Assembly: GCA_016932475.1 (NCBI GenBank)
Contig: JAFGCU010000085.1
Span: forward strand, 1 to 40,897
DNA from: Anaerolineales bacterium
GTDB taxonomy: Bacteria; Chloroflexota; Anaerolineae; Anaerolineales; RBG-16-64-43
Direction: 5' to 3'
DNA length: 40,897 nucleotides
The translations under genes and the position numbers were made by a program. Under the pieces are notes generated by a model. That model was not told the DNA's origin and ran no database searches. It saw only the letters and a program-made list of their open reading frames with translations. Positions 18,260 through 26,316 of this stretch are shown in pieces. Position 1 is the first letter of the stretch; every line of letters begins with the position of its first letter.

Positions 18260-19084
18260 TTATTCGCCCTTCTTTCCCAGGCCTAGATGAATCATGTATT
18301 GCGCCTTCAGCAAATCCGAGACGAGCCCCATCATGCGCGTCCCGAGGGGGAGCCGCTTTTCTCCAAAGTAAAAAATCGTATTCAAGATCCTGAACCTTGG
18401 GTCCCAGGAGAGGATGTCTTCCGTCCGGTTGAGCTCCCAACGCAGGAAAGACCTCTCATCCATCCCCGCCCGCCGGACCACCATGCGGTTGGCGGTTTTC
18501 ACCCCAATCGGGGAGCAGGCGTCAAAGAGCATTTCGCCGCCGGGAAATTCATCCGCCAGAGTCTGGAAGAAGTTCCGGATCTCTTCCTCCCGGAAATAAT
18601 AGAAGACCCCCGCGGCGACAAACAGGACGTTCTCCGCGGGTTGTATTTCCTTCCGCCAGCCTTCTTCCAGAAAAGAGGCGGAAAGGAACTTCCGCCGACC
18701 GCTCTCCGGGATGAATTTCCTCCGCAATGCGATGACATCGGGCAGGTCCAGATCGAACCAATGGAGTTGCCCGTTATCGATCCGGTCGAAGGTGGTATCC
18801 AGTCCGCAGCCGATGTTAACGACGGCCGCCTGCGGATGTTTTTCGAGGAACCGCGTGACCACGCGGTCGGTGCAGATGCTGCGCATGATCCATCCGGCCT
18901 TGCTCAGTTCGCTGATGTTCCCCGCGACGGCGGAAAAATTGAAATCCACCCGGTCGAGGATTTCCAGCGCTTTTTTGTCCACCAAGAGCGGGTCGGCCTT
19001 GCGGGATTCGCAGGCCCGGCCCCACAGGGGCAGAAACAGGGTTTTGGGAACGTCGCCCAATTCCACTTTGATTTTGTCGGACAT
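18260..19084 (-). CDS. Leucine-carboxyl-methyltransferase-like (PF04072) SAM methyltransferase 1
   Basis: A 274-aa soluble protein of the LCMT/Tcmp family, whose members O-methylate carboxyl groups of proteins or small metabolites. Family motifs seen are VVNIGCGLDTTFDRI (SAM site, about 88-102), WFDLDLPDVIALRRKFI (the acidic residue binding the ribose) and LFVAAGVFYYFREEEI. The ATG at 19084 has AGAGGAAAG directly upstream; a longer frame to 19123 has no such signal. It lies between tether-type methyltransferase B and the reductase-like gene. There is 121 bp downstream and 182 bp upstream without genes, so it may have its own promoter, though I could not identify one. Substrate is unknown. Confidence 0.85.
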   Translation of the reverse strand: MSDKIKVELGDVPKTLFLPLWGRACESRKADPLLVDKKALEILDRVDFNFSAVAGNISELSKAGWIMRSICTDRVVTRFLEKHPQAAVVNIGCGLDTTFDRIDNGQLHWFDLDLPDVIALRRKFIPESGRRKFLSASFLEEGWRKEIQPAENVLFVAAGVFYYFREEEIRNFFQTLADEFPGGEMLFDACSPIGVKTANRMVVRRAGMDERSFLRWELNRTEDILSWDPRFRILNTIFYFGEKRLPLGTRMMGLVSDLLKAQYMIHLGLGKKGE

Positions 19085-19266
19085 TCTTTCCTCTTTTCTT
19101 CCGGAGTCCAGTCGATTCCACATCCCAGGTTGGGAGGAGGATGTCGCCGGGTTCAGCCGGTTGTTAAGACTTCTCCGCGCACACCATCTGTTCGATTTCC
19201 GTCACCGGCAAGGCGCACCCGGCCGGTTGCAGGTGCCGCGCGGCGTGCTCCCGGCCGGATGTCGGC

Positions 19267-20331
19267 TTAAAGCAGCCACAGGCCGAGAACGATGAGCGCT
19301 CCGATGACCAAAATCCCCGCGACGACATACAGGAACCGCCAATCGAGCGGGATCTCCGCGCTGCCTTCCGGCAAGGCAGGCGTATCCGGATCGAAATATT
19401 TCTTCAACCCGTCGATGACCGGCGTCGGAATGCCCGCGCGTTCGATCAGCGCATCGAACTCCCCCGCCAGGTGGCGGATTTCGTCCTGCGCGGCGTCCGC
19501 GTGCTCTAGCGTCGCCGTGCGCATCCGCGGATGGGGAAGCAATTTCTGCAGGTACCAGACCAGGATCGGCTCTGGCATCCACTCCATCTGCCGGATGGAC
19601 GACGGGACGACGGGATACCCCAGTTTTCGCACCACGCCGAATCCTTCACGGATGGCGCGGACCGCCAGGACGACCGCGTCGCGGGTGCGGCCCATGCGCA
19701 CGTTATCGCGACCGGCGGCGCGCATCGCCGGCGCAAGCGAGGGCATCAGCAGCGCGACGTGGGTCTTGAGCCAGGCGTCCATGTCGGTGCGGATCTCGCC
19801 GGCGAATCCCGGCATGGAATCGAAGACGGCGGCGATCTCACGGGTGCGGGGTTGAACGCTGCCATCCGCCTCGCCAATCGGGATCTTGACCGGCTTGCCC
19901 GGCCGGCCGCCGAAGAGATAGTGGATCACGTGACCGCGGCGGTACCCGGCCGCCATCGGGAAGCCCATCATCACCCGTTCCGCCCCGAGCGCCTGCACCA
20001 GCGCATCCGGTCCGGCGGCGTTGTTCATCAGGAACAGCACGTTGGGCGTGTGTTTGTTCGCGGCCAGCACCGGCAGGATCTCCAGCGCGCGGTTCTTGCG
20101 CATGACAACCATCACCAGGTCGAAGGCGTCTCCGGGTTCGAGCCGTTCGACGATGGCCGGGCGGGCAACGGTTTCCTTCCCGGTTTCCGTATCCATCAGA
20201 ACGACCCCATGCTCGCGCAGATCCGTCAGCCGCTGCCCGCGCGCCAGCAGGGATACGTCATTCCCGGCTTCGTGCAGGCGGGCGGCAAGAAAGCTGCCCA
20301 GAGGGCCTGCGCCATAGACCAGTATTTTCAT
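19267..20331 (-). CDS. Ketopantoate-reductase-like (PanE/ApbA) protein with C-terminal membrane anchor
   Basis: A 354-aa protein whose first 300 residues are a 2-dehydropantoate 2-reductase-family fold. The NADP-binding GAGPLG is at 7-12 (MKILVYGAGPLGSFLAARL), followed by SLLARG. The central MDAWLKTHVALLMPSLA carries the helix with the conserved Lys of the family. It exceeds PanE by about 50 residues, and the extra part ends in a strongly hydrophobic helix (about 331-353, FLYVVAGILVIGALIVLGLW), which classical PanE lacks. It is therefore probably tail-anchored, and a role other than pantothenate synthesis is likely. GGAGGG lies before ATG 20331. Its start overlaps the stop of the upstream membrane protein by ATGA, so the two are co-translated. 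Confidence 0.82.
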   Translation of the reverse strand: MKILVYGAGPLGSFLAARLHEAGNDVSLLARGQRLTDLREHGVVLMDTETGKETVARPAIVERLEPGDAFDLVMVVMRKNRALEILPVLAANKHTPNVLFLMNNAAGPDALVQALGAERVMMGFPMAAGYRRGHVIHYLFGGRPGKPVKIPIGEADGSVQPRTREIAAVFDSMPGFAGEIRTDMDAWLKTHVALLMPSLAPAMRAAGRDNVRMGRTRDAVVLAVRAIREGFGVVRKLGYPVVPSSIRQMEWMPEPILVWYLQKLLPHPRMRTATLEHADAAQDEIRHLAGEFDALIERAGIPTPVIDGLKKYFDPDTPALPEGSAEIPLDWRFLYVVAGILVIGALIVLGLWLL

Positions 20332-20882
20332 GATGACCCTCCTTTTTTCGAATCCGTCTGCTTCATTTCCACGCCGGCGGATTGCCGCTGTTCTTTGAGG
20401 GGCACCCACAGGAGCAAACACAAGCTAGCCAGGTAAATGACGGCAAAGGATGTGTGGAGCGGGAGATTGATCGAAAGGTAGTATTGCGTCATGGCCGCAT
20501 CCGCGCCGCCGGAGAGGACCGCTTCCTCCGCTTTGTTCAGGAGGGACAGGAAAAAGATGTTGCCGACCCAGAAGGTCGAGAGCCCCGCCACGACGGCGAT
20601 GATCCGGTCTCTTTTCAGGATGCACGCCAGAACTGTCCAGGCAACACCGGACAGGAAGGCAAGATACAACGGGGTGTTATAGAGAACACCCGGTGTATGG
20701 GTCTCGCGGAACACGGTGAACGTTTGGTGCAACAGACCCAGGTTGTCCGATTCGATATACCAGTTGAAGAACCGGCCCAGCATGATCGAATGGGAAACCA
20801 TAAACCCGGCCAGGATGCCCGTCAGGACCGTCGTGGCAAACCAAAAGATCCAAAACAATTTCTGCAATAAAAACTTGTTCAT
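20328..20882 (-). CDS. Four-helix membrane protein of unknown function
   Basis: A 184-aa integral-membrane protein with predicted helices near residues 9-30, 70-88, 93-113 and 140-160. Arrangement and size recall DUF1772/anthrone-oxygenase-like proteins (GFMVSHSIMLGRFFNWY near helix 1; a long polar loop; N-S-x-N-L-P style motif SINLPLHTSF before helix 4). That assignment is tentative. The C-terminal 25 residues are polar. Its last four bases overlap the start of the reductase-like gene (ATGA), implying a joint function at the membrane. It follows LCMT-like methyltransferase 2 by 30 bp on the same strand, so it belongs to the array transcript. Confidence 0.75.
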   Translation of the reverse strand: MNKFLLQKLFWIFWFATTVLTGILAGFMVSHSIMLGRFFNWYIESDNLGLLHQTFTVFRETHTPGVLYNTPLYLAFLSGVAWTVLACILKRDRIIAVVAGLSTFWVGNIFFLSLLNKAEEAVLSGGADAAMTQYYLSINLPLHTSFAVIYLASLCLLLWVPLKEQRQSAGVEMKQTDSKKGGSS

Positions 20883-20912
20883 GTTCCTGCGCCTCGTTTC
20901 AATTTGATTTGT

Positions 20913-21800
20913 TTATTTCATTCCCGCGATACTGATGCAGTGCGTACCGTTGATCCGTCCGAAAGTCGTCCCATCCTCCGCCATGAGGTATTTTTTCTGC
21001 AACTGATCCGGCGTGTAATGCGCGAGAAGCTGAAACCCGCGTTGGGCCAGAAACGCCTTTACTTCGCCGTCTTCCAGGCCGAAGGTCCAGCCCTCGCCCG
21101 CGCGGGCGACGGTTTCGAAGATCTCCCGTTCCCCGTGGAAGCGGTTCTCGCGGCGCAAAACCGATGCGTAGATGTAATCGAACACCACCCGGCTGCCCGG
21201 CGCGGCGTTTTGGCGGACGAATTCCAGGGTCCGGTCCAATGCCTGCGCGGTTAGATACATGGTGATGCCTTCCATAAGGAAGAGTGATTTCCGGCCGAAT
21301 TGAAAACCGGCTTTCGCCAGCGCGGCGGCAAGGTCTTCCCTATCGAAGTTGATCCGCACGAAGGCCAATTCGTCCGGGATGGGGATGCGCTTCCGGCGCA
21401 GGATCTCCACTTTCGGATCCAGCGTGGCCGGGACGTCCAATTCGAAGATCCGCGTGCCCCGGTTGCGGTCCGCGAAGCGCAGCGCGCGGGTGTCGAACCC
21501 GGCGCCCAGCAGAATGATTTGATCGAAACGTGCGTCGATCGCTTCGACGAAGGCCGCATCCAGTTCCTTCGTGCGCGCCAGGACGTACTCGTAGATTCCA
21601 GCCGGGAAGAGCCGGTCCATGAACAATTTTCTCATCCATGGGATACGGACGACGACCCGGGCGGCGGCGGGAAGAATGCTCTCCGCGATATGGTCCGGAC
21701 CTCGAAAGCGCGGATCCTTTTCGCGAGCGGCGCAAGCGCGGCTGAAGCAGGTGTACCCCGCCGTTTGCGAGGCTTTGGTCTCAATTCGTTTTACCGCCAT
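20913..21800 (-). CDS. Leucine-carboxyl-methyltransferase-like (PF04072) SAM methyltransferase 2
   Basis: A 295-aa soluble protein of the same family as LCMT-like methyltransferase 1 but closer to the TIGR00027 subgroup. The SAM motif is IILLGAGFDTRALRF (about 95-109), then IFELDVPATLDPKVEILRR and LFLMEGITMYL. The N-terminal SQTAGYTCFSRACAAREKD is typical for that subgroup. It shares the general fold with gene 18260-19084 but they are not close paralogues. GGGAGACGGGA precedes the ATG. It lies 30 bp before the four-helix membrane protein. In actinobacteria such enzymes methylate carboxylates in secondary products; the substrate here is unknown. Confidence 0.88.
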   Translation of the reverse strand: MAVKRIETKASQTAGYTCFSRACAAREKDPRFRGPDHIAESILPAAARVVVRIPWMRKLFMDRLFPAGIYEYVLARTKELDAAFVEAIDARFDQIILLGAGFDTRALRFADRNRGTRIFELDVPATLDPKVEILRRKRIPIPDELAFVRINFDREDLAAALAKAGFQFGRKSLFLMEGITMYLTAQALDRTLEFVRQNAAPGSRVVFDYIYASVLRRENRFHGEREIFETVARAGEGWTFGLEDGEVKAFLAQRGFQLLAHYTPDQLQKKYLMAEDGTTFGRINGTHCISIAGMK

Positions 21801-21889
21801 TCCCGTCTCCCTTATTCCTTATCCGGCGGGCGAGATTGCGGTCCCACCGATCCGCCGTCCGCTGCAGATCGGGGGCTGTACGAAGTTGG

Positions 21890-22783
21890 TCAGGATTGCG
21901 CCTGCAGGAAGCCATCGATCGCTGCCTGGTATTCAGCCTGGTCCGTTACCGACGTGGTGTGCCCACCCCCGCGGAAAAGCTTCCATTCCGCACGCGGATA
22001 CAGTTCCTTGAATGCGGTTCGCACCCGTTCCGGAGAAGCCGGGTCGTCCTCGGCCAGCACGAGCAGGATCTTCCCTCCCCAGCCGGCCAAATCCTCCGCC
22101 GTCCACGAGCGGCCGTAGAAATCCAAAGTGCGGTCCAGGATCCCCAGGAAATCAGCCTTGGCCAGGTGATGGTCCATGATCTCGCGGAACTGGGCGAGCA
22201 TCAGGAGCATCTCCGGGGAAGAAGCATCCGCCGGCATGAGTTTCCCGAGCATCCGTCCAAGAAGCGCGCGCAGCACCGCCGTCGGAAGCAGGGAAAGCAC
22301 CTTGAGCATCCGGCGCGTCGATTGGCCGCCGGTCGGATCGGGGACGGTGGTGTGCGAAAGGATCAGCGAGCGGGTGACGGCCGGGAAGCGGCGTACAAAC
22401 ACCTGCCCGACGAATCCGCCGTACGAGCCGCCCATCACGTGCGCGCGGCTGATCCCCTCGTGCTGGAGGATCGCCGCGATTCCATCGCTCAGTTCGTCCA
22501 TCGTCCGCACCGCCGGGTAGGCCGGGACAACGATGCGGTATCTCTCCCCGAAGTGGGCGATCGAATTCCAGCTGATATCCGGATGGGTCAGCGCGCCGGA
22601 AAGCATCAGCAGCGGTTCGACGCCGCCGGAGGAGATCAGGTACGGCCAATCGATCCCGCGGTAGCGGATGCTCCGGTAGGGATACGCATCGCAGAAATCC
22701 CGGAACTTCTGAATTACCTCGGATGGGACACCGGCGTAGAGCTTGGCGATTGTCGGATTGGTGAAATCTGCGAGATGGTGCAT
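21890..22783 (-). CDS. Alpha/beta hydrolase
   Basis: A 297-aa alpha/beta-hydrolase-fold enzyme. The nucleophile elbow is GGSYGG at 118-123 with Ser120. The acid is likely the Asp in VLAEDDPASPERV and the base the His in GGGHTTSV near the end, so the catalytic triad is complete. The start at 22783 has GGAGG five bases upstream; the longer frame extends into repeat DNA and is not used. There is no signal peptide. It is preceded by a CTTCGTG-type inverted repeat (22817-22879) that separates it from the next methyltransferase gene. Possible roles are hydrolysis of an ester or thioester made by its neighbours, but nothing in the sequence names the substrate. Confidence 0.88.
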   Translation of the reverse strand: MHHLADFTNPTIAKLYAGVPSEVIQKFRDFCDAYPYRSIRYRGIDWPYLISSGGVEPLLMLSGALTHPDISWNSIAHFGERYRIVVPAYPAVRTMDELSDGIAAILQHEGISRAHVMGGSYGGFVGQVFVRRFPAVTRSLILSHTTVPDPTGGQSTRRMLKVLSLLPTAVLRALLGRMLGKLMPADASSPEMLLMLAQFREIMDHHLAKADFLGILDRTLDFYGRSWTAEDLAGWGGKILLVLAEDDPASPERVRTAFKELYPRAEWKLFRGGGHTTSVTDQAEYQAAIDGFLQAQS

Positions 22784-22816
22784 GGCAACCTCCGGGATCT
22801 GGGTTCCTGATAGCCT

Positions 22817-22879
22817 TTCCTTCGTGTCTTTGTGTCTTCGTGGTATTACTTCCTTAACCACAAAGACACGAAGACACTA
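22817..22879. repeat. CTTCGTG-type dispersed inverted repeat
   Basis: CCTTCGTGTCTTTGTGTCTTCGTGG (left arm) faces AACCACAAAGACACGAAGACAC (right arm) around a spacer of about 10 bases. The arms share the words CTTCGTGTCTT and CACGAAG with the repeats at 9.05-9.49 kb. It lies between two array genes, so it would be transcribed as a hairpin within the mRNA. Confidence 0.8.
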
Positions 22880-22926
22880 AAAAAAATGCTTGGCCTGGAT
22901 GAATTGCTTTTTTTACTGTGCCGGAT

Positions 22927-23613
22927 TCACCAGACGCCCGGCAGCAAACGGAACGCTACGCGTCCGGCATACTCTCGATATCCATCCAACCCAGCTTGGA
23001 GGGCTCTATCCTCCCGCGCCGTGCGGAACGCAATGGCAATAACCGTAACCACCGCCGGGATGAACGCCCAGGCGGATTGCAGGACGAGCGGCGCCGCCAG
23101 GTCGAACACGATCGCGCCCAAATATCCCGGGTGGCGTAAAAACCGGTACGGCCCGGTGTCGCAGACGGTGTGCCCTTGTTCCTTGGCGATCCGGAACACG
23201 CCGTAGAAGAACCGGTTGGCCGCCATCGCCCAGATCGTCAGCGCCGCGCCCGCCAAAGCGACCACAATTCCAGCGATCTGCAGGGCAGGGGTGATTTCCG
23301 GCAACCACCCAAGCCGCAGATCCAGGCCGCCGACGATGCAAATTGCGGCCGGTCCGAAGAGCGCCATGGTGCCGGCAAGCACGCGGTCGAGATCTCGCTT
23401 CCCATTGGAAGCCCGCTCGGCCATCAACCCCGGGTTTTTTACCGACAGAATCGCGGCGGTGACGATCTGCCCGGCCGCGTTGATGGCAAGGAAAATCCAT
23501 CCCGCATCCCAATCCAGGCGTCCGGCGGAAAGGAATAAACACACCCAGAAAAATAATACAAAAAACGCCGTCTGCAATAAGTATCCAGCCATCCCGCGTT
23601 TGACTTCAGACAT
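22927..23613 (-). CDS. ICMT-type membrane methyltransferase 2
   Basis: A 228-aa polytopic membrane protein with hydrophobic segments near 12-30, 38-55, 80-100, 108-130 and 170-195. The family signature is TGPYRFLRHPGYLGA, followed by TAREDRALQAGLDGYREY and a C-terminal FRLLPGVW. Here the usual YG of the second motif is replaced by LDG, but the Glu and the R-H-P are kept. An earlier region with NRFFYG before the signature resembles the isoprenylcysteine carboxyl methyltransferase subgroup with an N-F-F motif. Its first eight bases overlap the end of the upstream methyltransferase gene, giving tight translational coupling. Substrate is unknown. Confidence 0.87.
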   Translation of the reverse strand: MSEVKRGMAGYLLQTAFFVLFFWVCLFLSAGRLDWDAGWIFLAINAAGQIVTAAILSVKNPGLMAERASNGKRDLDRVLAGTMALFGPAAICIVGGLDLRLGWLPEITPALQIAGIVVALAGAALTIWAMAANRFFYGVFRIAKEQGHTVCDTGPYRFLRHPGYLGAIVFDLAAPLVLQSAWAFIPAVVTVIAIAFRTAREDRALQAGLDGYREYAGRVAFRLLPGVW

Positions 23614-24262
23614 TTGAAGGCCTCTTCGAGAGGTATTTTTTCACGGCTGATCTACATCCGATATACCGGGCGGTTGCTTTGCGATAGCTCCGGTATTCCA
23701 CTCCGTATATTTTTTCCAGGTGTTTCTCCTCCTGAAGTATTTGATAGTGCATTCCAAGCGCGACCAGAATCGCGGCGGCCAGAAAGAACAAGGTGCCCAG
23801 GATCAGGAAAGTCCCGAGGAAGAACAGATCCAGCGAGAGGTAGATGGGATTCCGGGAAATCGCGAAAATCCCGCCGGTGGCCAGCTTGCCGGGCGTCTGC
23901 GTGTCCATCCCGACCCGCCAGTCGCTCCCGAAGGAAACCAGGGCCCAGGCGAATAGCGCTATGCTTGCCGGCAGAAGCGCCGCCCCGAGAAGTTTCCAGG
24001 GAGCGGAATCGATCACCATCCGGTCCAAGGGCGGAGGAAAAATCCGAAACGGTGCTTGCAGGGCGGCCAATATGGTTTCCGCAAGCCAGATCAGCAGCCA
24101 AAGGAAGAAACAAATCTCCAGCGCGGCGGGGAGACCGGATTTGCCGGCGCCCAGGACGAATGGACGAACTCCCTGCGTGATCCGCAGGTGGATCGTCCGG
24201 CCGATCGTCAGGGCGATGTAGACGGCGATTCCGATCAACAGGATGCAATCGAAAAAATCCAT
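23606..24262 (-). CDS. ICMT-type membrane methyltransferase 3 (SRNP variant)
   Basis: A 218-aa polytopic membrane protein. The signature reads TGGIFAISRNPIYLSL, with Asn in the place of the His of RHP, then LQEEKHLEKIYGVEYRSY and ARYIG. The Asn variant also occurs in array members 7 and 10 and is common in bacterial PEMT-like proteins. N-terminal helices are near 4-20 and 47-68. The last 18 residues are basic and extend beyond the usual end. AAGGA is nine bases before the ATG. The gene overlaps the next by 8 bp. Substrate is unknown. Confidence 0.87.
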   Translation of the reverse strand: MDFFDCILLIGIAVYIALTIGRTIHLRITQGVRPFVLGAGKSGLPAALEICFFLWLLIWLAETILAALQAPFRIFPPPLDRMVIDSAPWKLLGAALLPASIALFAWALVSFGSDWRVGMDTQTPGKLATGGIFAISRNPIYLSLDLFFLGTFLILGTLFFLAAAILVALGMHYQILQEEKHLEKIYGVEYRSYRKATARYIGCRSAVKKYLSKRPSNV

Positions 24263-24308
24263 CGCAGTTATTCCTTCCGGGCGTACTCGTTCTTTCCGCG
24301 GGCGGGGT

Positions 24309-24983
24309 TCAGCCCGGGGCGGAGAAGTTCAAGGTGTACACCCACAGGCCTCCATACCTCTGCGCCAATCGGAAACCGGCGGATTCCACGAGACGGATGG
24401 TTTCCGGCGCGAACAGGTAATCCGGGTCGAGGAACTCCTCGGTAATGGAGAGCGTCCCGCCGGGCTTGAGCACGCGGCGCAGTTCGCCGAGCGCGCGCGC
24501 CCGGTCCGGGATCTCCGGTAAAACGGTCACCAGAAACGCGCGGTCGACCGAGGCATCCGCGAGCGGCAGATCGTAGGCGCCGGCGACGCGCGTTTCAATA
24601 TTCCTCAGCCCGGCCTCGCGCGCCCGCTGCTCCAATTGGGCGATCATGGCAGGCTGAATGTCCACCGCGATCAGGCGGCCGGATTCTCCCAGCATCCGCG
24701 CGGCATCCAGCGAAAAGGCGCCCGGGCCGGGGCCGAGTTCCAATACGCATTCTCCCGTGCGGATGCCCACCCGGTCGAGAATCGGGCGCATGTAGCGGCG
24801 GCGGACGGGGTTGTTCACGATCCAGCCGAAGGATGCCGGGCAGGGTGGGGAATATCCCTGCCGCGACGCGAGACGGGAAAACACCTTCAGCACGACCAGC
24901 CAGATAAAAGCCAGGCCGGATCCCAGGATCAGGCCGATCCCGAGGATTGTTATCAACGCATTGAAGACAGGATTGTGTGTCAT
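24309..24983 (-). CDS. Membrane-tethered class I SAM methyltransferase C
   Basis: A 224-aa protein with one N-terminal transmembrane segment (about 8-32) and a Rossmann domain. Motif I is LELGPGPGAF (81-90), the acidic strand-2 end is AVDIQPAM, the strand-4 region is VDRAFLVTVLPEI, and the turn is LKPGGTLSITE. It resembles UbiE/PEMT-type soluble methyltransferases; the GPGPG form of motif I is often seen in phospholipid N-methyltransferases of the Pmt type, so lipid methylation is a reasonable guess. It lies between ICMT-type genes, 10 bp after one and 46 bp before the next, on the same transcript. Confidence 0.88.
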   Translation of the reverse strand: MTHNPVFNALITILGIGLILGSGLAFIWLVVLKVFSRLASRQGYSPPCPASFGWIVNNPVRRRYMRPILDRVGIRTGECVLELGPGPGAFSLDAARMLGESGRLIAVDIQPAMIAQLEQRAREAGLRNIETRVAGAYDLPLADASVDRAFLVTVLPEIPDRARALGELRRVLKPGGTLSITEEFLDPDYLFAPETIRLVESAGFRLAQRYGGLWVYTLNFSAPG

Positions 24984-24993
24984 GGCGGATGCC

Positions 24994-25554
24994 TTAGAAG
25001 AACAGAAAATACCGCGGCACGCGCTGCAGGTACTGCCGGTACGGTTCGCCGTATTGCGCCAGGCAGGCTTCCTCCTCCGCCAGAATCCCCCAATGTCCGA
25101 AGAGGTGGCCGAGCGCCCACAGGATCACCGCCGCCCAGGAACCGATTGCGATCGAAGCGCCCAGCAGCACCAACCCCGCACCCACCGCCTGCGGGTGGCG
25201 CGAGATCCGGTACAGCCCGCGCGTCACCGGTTGATCGGGCGGGGTGCGCGCAAAATCGATGACGGATGCGATCACCCCGGCCAGCCCGAGGACGGCCATC
25301 ACGGCGCCGATGACCAAAACCGGCGTGCCGATTTTCAGCGGGGTGAATACGATCAGAATCAATCCGCCGAGCGAGATCAGCTTGCCGATAACGGTGAAGA
25401 TCCTCTGTTTGCGGCTCCACTGCGACCGGTCCCACAGCCGCGCGACGACCGGTTTGGAAAAAGCAAGAAACAGGATGGCATCCGCCAGCACCAGCATCGC
25501 CAGCGCGATCCAGCCATTCAACCAGCCAAGGCGTAATTCTGGAAAGAGTTCCAT
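24994..25554 (-). CDS. ICMT-type membrane methyltransferase 4
   Basis: A 186-aa polytopic membrane protein with helices near 14-33, 55-72, 78-97 and 125-150. The signature is TRGLYRISRHPQAVGA, then AEEEACLAQYGEPYRQY and PRYFLFF. The aromatic Y after HP, present in most members, is replaced by QAV. The gene ends ten bases before class I methyltransferase C. GGA is about ten bases upstream of the ATG, a weak ribosome site. Substrate is unknown. Confidence 0.86.
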   Translation of the reverse strand: MELFPELRLGWLNGWIALAMLVLADAILFLAFSKPVVARLWDRSQWSRKQRIFTVIGKLISLGGLILIVFTPLKIGTPVLVIGAVMAVLGLAGVIASVIDFARTPPDQPVTRGLYRISRHPQAVGAGLVLLGASIAIGSWAAVILWALGHLFGHWGILAEEEACLAQYGEPYRQYLQRVPRYFLFF

Positions 25555-25579
25555 GGGGAGTTTTCCTTGAATGAAAATT

Positions 25580-26269
25580 TCACCAAATATATGGGATCAG
25601 CTTTTTGGTTGTGCGGCAGTACGCATCCCACTCCGGACCGAATTCCTTGCGCATCAAGGCTTCCTCGTCACGGATGCGAAACAGTACGACCGCCATCGCG
25701 AGCAGGGTCATGCCCAACCCGAGCCAGGAGCGGAAGAGCAGGGATTGTCCGATCCCCATCACGGCAATCCCGAGGTAACGCGGATGCCGCACGAGCCGGT
25801 AGGCGCCGCGGGTGATCAGATGGTGGCCTTCCTGCAGCGTCACTTCCTGGCTGTACAACCGGCCGAGAGAAAGCCCGGACCAGAAGATCAGCCCGAGGCC
25901 GAGCGCAGCAAGCAGCAACCCGGACCAGCGCAGGCCGGGATTTTCAGCCATCACCAGCAGGTTGCGCCGGTCGGTGAAGGGGATCAGGACCAGGCCGATG
26001 AACAGCAGGAGCGTTACGGCGATGCGCACGATGCGCTGGCGCGGCACGAATTTCTCGGTTTTCCCGATCCCGCCATGGAAGCTCTCCGGCAGGAGGATCA
26101 TCTGGCAGGCGGCGACCAGCCCAAACCCGGCGATGCTGACCTCGTAGAGGAGCCGTTGCGGCATCGCGAAGAAACCGGCGATGTCGTCGAAGCCCCAGCC
26201 GAGAACGGGCAATCCCGCGTACAAGATGACCGTCCATAGAAATGAAGCAAACCCTTTGAGGTATTTCAT
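25580..26269 (-). CDS. ICMT-type membrane methyltransferase 5
   Basis: A 229-aa polytopic membrane protein with hydrophobic segments near 5-30, 45-58, 80-95 and 110-133. The signature is TRGAYRLVRHPRYLGIAV, then RDEEALMRKEFGPEWDAY and a C-terminal KKLIPYIW. The FG-x-E-W form of the second motif and the IPYIW end distinguish it from its neighbours. AGGAG is eight bases before ATG 26269. It is followed after 25 bp by array member 4 and preceded by a 28-bp palindrome that overlaps the end of array member 6. Confidence 0.87.
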   Translation of the reverse strand: MKYLKGFASFLWTVILYAGLPVLGWGFDDIAGFFAMPQRLLYEVSIAGFGLVAACQMILLPESFHGGIGKTEKFVPRQRIVRIAVTLLLFIGLVLIPFTDRRNLLVMAENPGLRWSGLLLAALGLGLIFWSGLSLGRLYSQEVTLQEGHHLITRGAYRLVRHPRYLGIAVMGIGQSLLFRSWLGLGMTLLAMAVVLFRIRDEEALMRKEFGPEWDAYCRTTKKLIPYIW

Positions 26270-26288
26270 GTTTTTCTCCTGATTTCAC

Positions 26289-26316
26289 ACCTGACAGGTC
26301 TTAAGACCTGTCAGGT
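26289..26316. repeat. Perfect 28-bp palindrome overlapping a gene end
   Basis: The sequence ACCTGACAGGTC-TTAA-GACCTGTCAGGT is a perfect palindrome. It includes the last codons and the TAA stop of the upstream array gene. The half GACCTGTCAGGT recurs exactly at 10088-10099 in the cupin terminator. There is no T run on either strand, so it is not a standard terminator. Confidence 0.85.
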
